Source: Cycloclasticus sp.
GTDB taxonomy: Bacteria > Pseudomonadota > Gammaproteobacteria > Methylococcales > Cycloclasticaceae
Length of the DNA stretch: 5,310 bases
Assembly: GCA_012960055.1 (NCBI GenBank)
Contig: DUCA01000209.1
Span: 5,490-10,799 of the forward strand
Reading direction: 5' to 3'
The position numbers and the translations under genes were made by a program. The notes beneath the pieces are model-generated. The model searched no databases, was not told where the DNA came from, and saw only the letters and a list, made by a program, of their open reading frames with translations. Of the stretch, positions 1 through 5,310 are shown in pieces. Position 1 is the first letter of the stretch. Each line of letters begins with the position of its first letter.

Positions 1-253
1 GACTGCCATTGTTAGCGCGGTTAAGCAAGCGCTTGAACAGACACCGCCTGAGCTCAGCTCTGACGTAGCCGAAAACGGCATCGTCTTAACAGGCGGAGGC
101 GCTTTGCTTAAGGGTCTAGATGAGCTTCTCTATGAGGAAACTGGCGTTCCTGTTCGTACTGCTGACGAGCCCCTAACCTGTGTTGCCCGTGGCGGCGGCA
201 AAGTACTGGAGCTGATCAATGAGAAAGGGCCACATATTTTCGATCTCGGATAA
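1..253 (+). CDS. mreB: Rod shape-determining protein MreB, C-terminal fragment
   Basis: This is the last 83 residues of the bacterial actin homologue MreB. The first full codon is at position 2, the stop is TAA at 251-253, and the gene runs off the left edge. MreB polymerises on the inner face of the cytoplasmic membrane and directs the elongation machinery. The fragment holds the C-terminal part of the actin fold: a helix ending in TPPELSSD, then the nucleotide-binding loop VLTGGGALL (fragment residues 28-36), then DEPLTCVARGGGKVLE (55-70). All three align with remembered E. coli MreB. The terminus (KGPHIFDLG) differs from the E. coli FSEE end, which is a normally variable region. The ATPase phosphate-binding motifs and the N-terminal membrane-binding helix lie outside the window. 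It is followed after 18 nt by mreC, as in most mre operons. Identity is very secure. Confidence 0.97.
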   Translation, partial: TAIVSAVKQALEQTPPELSSDVAENGIVLTGGGALLKGLDELLYEETGVPVRTADEPLTCVARGGGKVLELINEKGPHIFDLG

Positions 254-274
254 GAAGAAAGGTTAGTCCTCATA
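254..274 (+). promoter_or_regulatory. Ribosome binding site and probable ATA start codon of mreC
   Basis: The spacer between the mreB stop and the mreC frame contains GAAGAAAGG (254-262), a purine-rich Shine-Dalgarno sequence. Nine bases separate it from ATA at 272-274. This is the spacing expected for a start there, and the codons that follow read KPIF, matching the MKPIF start of E. coli MreC. No ATG, GTG or TTG occurs in this frame before 530. ATA is a permitted but rare bacterial initiator. The site is seen in the sequence; its use as a start is inferred from homology and spacing. Confidence 0.8.
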
Positions 275-1156
275 AAACCTATTTTCACAAAAGGTCCCTC
301 TACAAGCACGCGGTTTATAGCCGCGGTTATTATTTCAATTGCACTGCTCCTACTCACGCACCAAACCAACCAACTCAATCGGCTTAAAGACAGCCTCTCA
401 TTTATCGTACATCCCGTACTCGTTGTTGTTGACTCCCCAAGCAAGCTCTACCGCTGGTTCGCCCAAAACACCAGCAATCATACCGAGTTACTCGAAGAGA
501 ACCGTACACTACGTTCAAGCGCCTTATTATTGGAAGCAAAACTTCAAAAATTCAAGGCGTTAGAAAAAGAAAATACACGACTGCATAGCCTTCTAGAATC
601 ATCATTTAAATTAGGCGAACAATTTATTTCCGCGGAGCTTATCAACGTAAATCAAAATCAAAATACGCAACACATCATCATTGATAAAGGCAGTCGCTTT
701 AATTTATACGCTGGCCAAACGGCGTTAAACGAAGACGGGGTCATCGGGCAAATTATTGTTGTAAACCCATTAACATCGTCCATCATGCTAATTACTGACC
801 CGAATCACGCCGTACCCATTGAAATCAACAGAACCGGCTTAAGAACCATTGCCTCTGGTAGTGGCATTCCAAACAGGTTAACCCTCCCTTATTTACCACA
901 TAATACCGACATTCAAATCGGCGATTTACTCACAACAACTGGACTAGGCGGCGTCTTTCCAAAAGGCTACCCTGTCGGCATCATTACGCAGTTAACGCCA
1001 ATAGCAGGTGGATCATTTATGCACGCTGAAGCTGAAACTGTTGCAAAAATTGAAAGCATACGCGATATTTTACTGGTCTGGAGCAAGCAAGAACCCATAC
1101 CGCTATTATCCGGCGCCCCAACCGAACATGAACATATAACTACCAGTGAACACTAG
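272..1156 (+). CDS. mreC: Cell shape-determining protein MreC (apparent ATA start)
   Basis: MreC is a bitopic inner-membrane protein whose periplasmic domain binds and activates PBP2/RodA, linking them to MreB. The 294-residue frame has a short cytoplasmic tail (KPIFTKGPS, close to E. coli KPIFSRGPS) and one membrane segment at about residues 15-29. A coiled coil rich in Leu and Glu follows at about 69-110. The conserved beta-rich periplasmic domain includes GVIGQIIVVNPLTSSIMLITD-like residues at 156-176 and GDLLTTTGLGGVFPKGYPVG at 217-236. The start was placed at ATA 272 because of the E. coli match and the Shine-Dalgarno sequence 9 nt upstream. The first conventional start in frame, TTG at 530 (residue 87), would remove the membrane anchor and half the coiled coil. 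The C-terminal tail is short and lacks the long Pro/Ala-rich extension of E. coli MreC. Its end overlaps mreD by 11 nt. The family is certain; the exact start is less so. Confidence 0.93.
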   Translation: MKPIFTKGPSTSTRFIAAVIISIALLLLTHQTNQLNRLKDSLSFIVHPVLVVVDSPSKLYRWFAQNTSNHTELLEENRTLRSSALLLEAKLQKFKALEKENTRLHSLLESSFKLGEQFISAELINVNQNQNTQHIIIDKGSRFNLYAGQTALNEDGVIGQIIVVNPLTSSIMLITDPNHAVPIEINRTGLRTIASGSGIPNRLTLPYLPHNTDIQIGDLLTTTGLGGVFPKGYPVGIITQLTPIAGGSFMHAEAETVAKIESIRDILLVWSKQEPIPLLSGAPTEHEHITTSEH

Positions 1157-1631
1157 CTCTTCAGGCAATTTAATTATTTATTTATCGTTGCTCATCGCCA
1201 TGTGCTTAAGCATCGCGCCATGGCCAAACCCACTTGCCACTCTCATGCCAAGCTGGACGTTATTAGCTTTTATGTATTGGAATATCGCATTGCCTCATAA
1301 AGTGAGTGTTGGAACAGGCTTTATTACGGGACTCCTATTCGACACCCTCATTGGCAGCACACTAGGTCAAAATGCCTTAATTTTCAGCATCGCTTCATTT
1401 TTAAGCCACAAAATGTACTCTCGCCTCAGAAACTATCGCGTTTGGCAGCAGGCTTATTTTGTTCTGTTGTTTTTTCTCATCATGAAGCTCTTGTCACTGT
1501 GGATTAGCCGTTCCACTCATTACTTCGAAGCAGGATATAGCTATTGGGCTCAAGCCCTCGTAAGTGCGATTATTTGGCCTTTTGTATTCTCAAGCTTACG
1601 ATTGATTAGAAGACGATTTAGGGTTCAATAA
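1146..1631 (+). CDS. mreD: Rod shape-determining membrane protein MreD
   Basis: MreD is a small integral inner-membrane protein of the Rod complex that acts with MreC in controlling PBP2. The 161-residue product matches E. coli MreD (162 residues, from memory) along its length: APWPNPL near residue 24, YWNIALPHKVSVGTGF at 44-59, GSTLG at 70-74, WQQA at 100-103 and a C-terminal VQ. Hydrophobic stretches at about 8-25, 31-49, 56-74, 75-90, 101-120 and 135-154 suggest five or six membrane segments. The start is GTG at 1146, inside the 3' end of mreC. An in-frame ATG at 1128 is followed two codons later by TAA (1137-1139), so it cannot serve. There is no clear Shine-Dalgarno sequence, which suggests translational coupling to mreC. 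The start leaves an N-terminal tail about as long as in E. coli. Confidence 0.96.
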   Translation: MNTSSSGNLIIYLSLLIAMCLSIAPWPNPLATLMPSWTLLAFMYWNIALPHKVSVGTGFITGLLFDTLIGSTLGQNALIFSIASFLSHKMYSRLRNYRVWQQAYFVLLFFLIMKLLSLWISRSTHYFEAGYSYWAQALVSAIIWPFVFSSLRLIRRRFRVQ

Positions 1632-1636
1632 CTCCC

Positions 1637-3466
1637 ATGAAAACAAGTTTTGACCTTAAAAGCTCTCTGCATGAAAATCGCCTATTTCTATCTCGATCAA
1701 TAACGCTGATTATTTTTGTTCTAATATTGTTTTTTTCATTGATCGCAAGACTCACTTATTTACAAATTGAAACACATGAAAAGTACACCGACCTGGCACA
1801 AAATAACCGTGTCAGATTATCGGTTATCACGCCAGTACGCGGGCTTATATTCGACTCTCATGGCCGTGTATTAGCGGAAAACACCCCCGGCTACAGCTTG
1901 GAATTAATTCCTGAGCAAATCAAAGACATTAATTTAACCGTTAAGAAATTAAGTGACTTATTGCCTATTTCTGAAAACGAAATAAAACGCTTTAATAGAC
2001 AACGTAAGCAACAAAAACGATTCACCAGTATTCCGTTAAGAAACCGCCTCAACGACACTGAGGTCGCTATATTCTCAGCCAATAGGCACCTGTTCCCAGG
2101 CGTTGAAATTCAAGCTCAACCACTTAGGCATTACCCATTTCCTGAGCTCACATCACACGTGGTTGGCTACGTAGGTGCAATCAACGAAAAAGAGCTGAAA
2201 ACGATTGACCCCGTAAACTATCGAGGATCCCGTTTTATCGGTAAAACAGGTATTGAAAAAGCGTATGAAAGCAAATTACATGGCCAGGTCGGTTATCAGC
2301 AAACTGAAAATACGGCTCAAGGGCGCTCACTGAAGGTTTTGAGTCACACGCCACCCTTATCTGGCAGCAACCTGACACTAAACATCGACATTGACTTACA
2401 AAGAATCGCTTACAATCAACTCGGCGACTACACCGGCGCCATTGCCGCAATAGATACACGCACCGGCGCTGTTCGTGCACTCGTCAGTAAACCCGGCTTT
2501 AATACCAATCTGTTTGCAAAAGGCATCGATAGCACTTCATACAAGGCGCTGCGAACATCCCTTAAACAACCGTTATTTAACCGAGCGCTTCGCGGTCAAT
2601 ACCCACCCGGCTCAACATTAAAACCTTTTTTTGGCCTTGCTGGACTTGAACACGACACCGTCAAACCCAGTGAAAAAATCAATTGTCCTGGGTTTTACCA
2701 ACTACAAAAAAAAGAACATAAATACCGTGATTGGAAAAAAGGCGGTCACGGTATGATGACCTTACACGATTCAATTGTTCAATCATGTGATGTCTATTTT
2801 TACATTTTGGCACATCGGCTAAAAATTGATCGCATGCACAGTTTCTTAAGTAAATTTGGTTTTGGACAAAAAACAGGGCTCGATATTATCGGTGAAAAAA
2901 GTGGTCTTTTACCTTCTCGCAAATGGAAGCGTCGCGTGCGTAATCAAGCGTGGTATCCCGGCGAAACACTGATTGCCGGCATCGGACAAGGCTTCAATCT
3001 AACCACGCCATTACAACTCGCGCATGCAACGGCAATTCTTGCCAATAAGGGTAAAGGACTCACCCCTTCCCTAGTGGCACGTATAAACAACAACACCATA
3101 AAACCCAGACCCACCTCCCCTGTAGTATTAGGGAACAATGCTCACTGGGAACTTATCATTAATGCTATGTACGACGTGGTGAATGGTGCACGAGGAACGG
3201 CTCGGCGAATAAAAGAAGGTGCGCCGTATAAAATCGCTGGTAAAACAGGGACTGCGCAAGTATTTAGCGTCAAACAAGATGAAAAATACGATGAAGAAAA
3301 CGTCTTAGAACATCTAAAAGATCATGCTTTATTCATCGCTTTTGCACCGGCCAAAGACCCACAATTAGCCATTGCTGTTATCGTAGAAAATGGTGGGCAT
3401 GGTGGATCGGTTGCCGCACCCATCGCCCGTGCTATCTTTGATCAATACATAACAACATCACTATGA
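1637..3466 (+). CDS. mrdA: Penicillin-binding protein 2, peptidoglycan transpeptidase
   Basis: PBP2 is the class B penicillin-binding protein of elongation. It crosslinks stem peptides in the periplasm and partners with RodA. The 609-residue product has a short cytoplasmic tail, one membrane anchor at about residues 21-43, and the pedestal (dimerisation) region including RGLIFDSHGRVLAEN at 68-82. The transpeptidase domain carries all three active-site motifs: STLK with nucleophile Ser326 (326-329), SCD (383-385, where E. coli has SAD), and KTGT (536-539, where E. coli has KSGT). YRDWKKGGHG (363-372) and GIGQG (448-452) also match E. coli PBP2 rather than the division enzyme FtsI. It is slightly shorter than E. 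coli PBP2 (633) because the C-terminal tail is missing. ATG at 1637 lies 5 nt after the mreD stop. The only upstream purine run (AGGG, 1620-1623) is far away, so coupling is likely. Confidence 0.98.
   Translation: MKTSFDLKSSLHENRLFLSRSITLIIFVLILFFSLIARLTYLQIETHEKYTDLAQNNRVRLSVITPVRGLIFDSHGRVLAENTPGYSLELIPEQIKDINLTVKKLSDLLPISENEIKRFNRQRKQQKRFTSIPLRNRLNDTEVAIFSANRHLFPGVEIQAQPLRHYPFPELTSHVVGYVGAINEKELKTIDPVNYRGSRFIGKTGIEKAYESKLHGQVGYQQTENTAQGRSLKVLSHTPPLSGSNLTLNIDIDLQRIAYNQLGDYTGAIAAIDTRTGAVRALVSKPGFNTNLFAKGIDSTSYKALRTSLKQPLFNRALRGQYPPGSTLKPFFGLAGLEHDTVKPSEKINCPGFYQLQKKEHKYRDWKKGGHGMMTLHDSIVQSCDVYFYILAHRLKIDRMHSFLSKFGFGQKTGLDIIGEKSGLLPSRKWKRRVRNQAWYPGETLIAGIGQGFNLTTPLQLAHATAILANKGKGLTPSLVARINNNTIKPRPTSPVVLGNNAHWELIINAMYDVVNGARGTARRIKEGAPYKIAGKTGTAQVFSVKQDEKYDEENVLEHLKDHALFIAFAPAKDPQLAIAVIVENGGHGGSVAAPIARAIFDQYITTSL
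3463..3466 (+). other. ATGA stop/start overlap between mrdA and rodA
   Basis: The rodA ATG (3463-3465) shares bases with the mrdA TGA (3464-3466). No purine-rich ribosome binding site is visible in the 20 bases before it, which are A/T/C-rich. Such overlaps usually mean termination-reinitiation, so PBP2 and RodA would be made in linked amounts. The overlap is seen directly; the coupling is inferred. Confidence 0.85.
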
Positions 3467-4599
3467 TCTCGTCTATTCAACGCACGCAACTCCGCAGTCA
3501 TTATCACCAGCGAAAAACGGGTCTTCTGCAACGTTTTCATATCGACATCACACTGTTGATTTTATTAACCTGCTTGTCGTCAATCGGCATTCTGATTTTA
3601 TTAAGTGCTGGTCACGAAGACATCGGGTTACTGCAACGACAGGTCACGCGATTGGGCATCGCTTTTTGTGCCATGTTACTGGTTGCGCAGATTCCGCCTC
3701 ATATTTTGAAGATGTTTGCACCTTGGTTATTCCTACTCGGCACGTTACTTTTGCTCGGAGTGTTATTTGCCGGCGTAATGGGCAAAGGTGCTCAACGTTG
3801 GCTGGACTTAGGCTTTTTTCGCTTCCAACCGTCCGAATTACTCAAACTCGCTACCCCGATGATGATTGCCTGGTATCTCGCCGAAAAACGCTTACCACCA
3901 CGGCTAAAACATATCCTCTTCAGCACACTGTTCATTGCCATCCCCACCGTGCTAATCGCCAAGCAACCCGATTTAGGGACCGCTATTTTAATTGCAAGCT
4001 CTGGCATAGCCGTCTTGTTTTTAGCTGGTATTTCCTTGAAATTAATCACCGGCGTTATTGCTGCTGGCGCCGGCCTTGCTCCCCTGCTTTGGAGCTACAT
4101 GAAAGACTACCAGAAGCAGCGCGTCCTCACTTTTCTCAACCCAGAAGACGACCCTCTCGGCGCCGGTTACCACATTATTCAATCGAAAATTGCGATTGGC
4201 TCAGGCGGTCTTTTCGGCAAAGGCTGGATGCTCGGCTCACAAGCCCGCTTAGAATTTCTACCGGAAAGCTCTACCGACTTTATTTTTGCCGTTTTTTCTG
4301 AAGAATTCGGATTAATCGGCTGCATTACGCTACTCACCGTTTATTTGCTGATTTTTATTCGCTCCATCTACATTGCCACACAAGCACAAGACACCTTCTC
4401 GCGATTACTTGCCGGTAGTTTATCTCTCACCTTTTTCGTCTATTTATTTGTCAACGTCGCCATGGTGACGGGTATTTTACCGGTGGTTGGTGTACCCTTA
4501 CCACTGGTTAGCTATGGCGGCACTTCGATGGTTACACTTTTAATTGGCTTTGGCATTTTGATGTCGATACACACTCACCGTAAATTATTATCTTCCTAA
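3463..4599 (+). CDS. rodA: RodA, SEDS-family peptidoglycan glycosyltransferase
   Basis: RodA (MrdB) is the polytopic SEDS polymerase that extends glycan strands from lipid II during elongation, in complex with PBP2. The 378-residue product is hydrophobic throughout, consistent with the family's ten membrane segments. It carries the SEDS signatures KGAQRWLDLG (108-117), RFQPSE (120-125), QPDLGT (168-173), DPLGAGYHIIQSKIAIGSGG (230-249), STDFIFAVFSEE (270-281) and PVVGVPLPLVSYGG (340-353). Asp272 in TDFIF corresponds to the catalytic Asp of RodA (Asp262 in E. coli). The HTHRKLLS end matches E. coli RodA and argues against FtsW. The ATG at 3463 overlaps the mrdA stop as ATGA, and there is no evident Shine-Dalgarno sequence. 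Translation therefore probably depends on mrdA, giving matched amounts of the two partners. The N-terminal tail is about ten residues longer than in E. coli. Confidence 0.98.
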   Translation: MISSIQRTQLRSHYHQRKTGLLQRFHIDITLLILLTCLSSIGILILLSAGHEDIGLLQRQVTRLGIAFCAMLLVAQIPPHILKMFAPWLFLLGTLLLLGVLFAGVMGKGAQRWLDLGFFRFQPSELLKLATPMMIAWYLAEKRLPPRLKHILFSTLFIAIPTVLIAKQPDLGTAILIASSGIAVLFLAGISLKLITGVIAAGAGLAPLLWSYMKDYQKQRVLTFLNPEDDPLGAGYHIIQSKIAIGSGGLFGKGWMLGSQARLEFLPESSTDFIFAVFSEEFGLIGCITLLTVYLLIFIRSIYIATQAQDTFSRLLAGSLSLTFFVYLFVNVAMVTGILPVVGVPLPLVSYGGTSMVTLLIGFGILMSIHTHRKLLSS

Positions 4600-4602
4600 G
4601 GA
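4598..4602 (+). promoter_or_regulatory. Ribosome binding site of the lytic transglycosylase gene
   Basis: AAGGA overlaps the rodA stop codon (4597-4599) and sits 6 nt before the ATG at 4609. It is one of only two convincing Shine-Dalgarno sequences in the window, the other being before mreC. It supports the chosen start and suggests that this gene is translated independently of rodA although it is in the same operon. Confidence 0.75.
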
Positions 4603-4608
4603 TAGGCT

Positions 4609-5310
4609 ATGCAACTCAACTCGTTCCGATTTCTTTTCGCCACCTTCATCGCGATCACTTCACTCAACGTTTGCGCGGCTACGCCCAAGGCTAACCCTAG
4701 TATTTACAGTGACTTTATCGAGAAAATGGTATCAAAACACCAATTTGACCGCGATAAATTAAGCGCCTTATTGAACAAAGCTGTGGTTAAAGACAGCATC
4801 TTAAAAGCCATGTCTTCACCGGCTGAAAAACGTTTGGAATGGCACAGTTATCGGAACATTTTCTTAAAACCCAACCGCGTAAATGGCGGTGTAAAATTCT
4901 GGCAAGAGAACGAGGCCTTACTGAACGCCGCGTCTAATAAATATGGCGTACCCGCTGAAATAATCGTCGCCATTATTGGTGTTGAAACGCGTTACGGAAG
5001 TAATACAGGCTCGTACAAAGTACTCGACTCATTAACCACCTTAGGCTTTCATTTCCCTAAAAGAGCCACGTTCTTTCAAAGCGAGCTAAAACACTTTTTG
5101 CTGCTTTGTCGCGAGGAAGGTTTCGACCCCTATGAACCCAAAGGTTCTTACGCCGGCGCCATGGGGAAATCTCAATTCATATCCAGTAGCTACCGAGCTT
5201 ACGCTGTTGATGGCGATGGCGATAACAAGCGAGATTTGTGGGGCAGCCAAGCTGATATTATTCACAGTGTTGCGCATTACTTTGCAAAACACGGCTGGAA
5301 AAAATCATCA
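4609..5310 (+). CDS. mltB: MltB/SltB-family lytic murein transglycosylase, N-terminal part
   Basis: This is a periplasmic enzyme that cleaves the MurNAc-GlcNAc bond of peptidoglycan to form 1,6-anhydroMurNAc. The window holds 234 codons and the gene runs off the right edge; E. coli MltB has about 360. Residues 1-24 form a signal peptide with likely cleavage after VCA or VCAA. The family domain then runs from FIEKMVSKHQFDR (36-48) through FWQENEALLNAA (98-109) and YGVPAEIIVAIIGVETRYG (112-130). The catalytic Glu is Glu126, matching Glu162 of E. coli. GSYAGAMGKSQF (179-190) and an Asp-rich loop DGDGDNKRDLW (201-211) follow, the latter at the place of the EF-hand-like calcium site of E. coli Slt35. 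Cys22 lacks a canonical lipobox (LNVC), so a soluble form is more likely than a lipoprotein. It resembles Pseudomonas SltB1 in position, next to pbpA-rodA. ATG 4609 is backed by AAGGA 6 nt upstream. Confidence 0.95.
   Translation, partial: MQLNSFRFLFATFIAITSLNVCAATPKANPSIYSDFIEKMVSKHQFDRDKLSALLNKAVVKDSILKAMSSPAEKRLEWHSYRNIFLKPNRVNGGVKFWQENEALLNAASNKYGVPAEIIVAIIGVETRYGSNTGSYKVLDSLTTLGFHFPKRATFFQSELKHFLLLCREEGFDPYEPKGSYAGAMGKSQFISSSYRAYAVDGDGDNKRDLWGSQADIIHSVAHYFAKHGWKKSS

Noticed and set aside
251..274. Possible MreB-MreC fusion by readthrough, as both genes share one frame separated by a single TAA
   Set aside because: The stop is TAA followed by G, a strong termination context, and a good ribosome binding site for a separate mreC follows at once.
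130..444. A 104-codon open frame on the - strand across the mreB-mreC junction
   Set aside because: It is antisense to two conserved genes, gives a low-complexity Ser/Thr-rich product, and resembles no known protein.
339..563. A 74-codon + strand frame overlapping the 5' part of mreC
   Set aside because: It lies in another frame from mreC, and the mreC frame here encodes the conserved anchor and coiled coil.
2235..2480. An 81-codon antisense open frame in mrdA, with similar ones at 1891-2082 and 2944-3138
   Set aside because: They are opposite conserved PBP2 coding sequence and their Cys/Arg-rich products look like translated complement, not proteins.
2612..2632. Seven-T tract just after the SxxK motif in mrdA, considered as a terminator tail
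   Set aside because: No stem precedes it and it encodes PFFG directly after the active-site Ser-Lys motif.
4060..4080. GC-rich palindromic bases (GGCGCCGGCC) in rodA, considered as a hairpin or terminator
   Set aside because: They encode conserved-looking Ala/Gly membrane residues, no U tract follows, and they are in the middle of the gene.
3666..4301. A 211-codon open frame on the + strand inside rodA, in another frame
   Set aside because: Its product is rich in Arg, His and Cys with no family resemblance, and it lies wholly within rodA, whose frame is conserved throughout. It is a shadow frame.
5086..5292. A 68-codon antisense open frame in the lytic transglycosylase gene
   Set aside because: It is opposite conserved MltB motifs and shows no recognisable features.

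Overview
This window is a gapless stretch of a cell-elongation operon, all on the + strand, from a bacterium that looks like a gammaproteobacterium. The inferred proteins resemble remembered E. coli MreB, MreC, MreD, PBP2, RodA and MltB, often through whole motifs. Base composition looks moderately AT-leaning by eye. The genus cannot be named from the sequence.

Layout: 3' end of mreB (to 253), mreC (272-1156), mreD (1146-1631), mrdA/PBP2 (1637-3466), rodA (3463-4599), and the 5' part of an MltB/SltB-type lytic transglycosylase gene (4609 to the right edge). Junctions are an 18-nt spacer, an 11-nt overlap, a 5-nt spacer, a 4-nt ATGA overlap and a 9-nt spacer. No stretch over 20 bases is non-coding, and I see no internal promoter, terminator, RNA gene, repeat array or mobile element. 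All this fits one polycistronic message whose promoter lies upstream of the window.

The genes form one machine, the Rod complex. MreB filaments inside the cell connect through MreC and MreD to the periplasmic and membrane synthases. RodA polymerises glycan strands from lipid II, and PBP2 crosslinks them. The MltB-type enzyme cleaves glycan strands in the periplasm. E. coli keeps mreBCD and mrdA-mrdB at separate loci; here they are joined, as reported for some other proteobacteria.

The one unusual point is the start of mreC. The frame conserved with E. coli MreC begins at an ATA codon (272-274) with a good Shine-Dalgarno sequence upstream. No ATG, GTG or TTG lies between the mreB stop and position 530, where a start would remove the membrane anchor. 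The rest is a conserved housekeeping locus; I found no undescribed system.
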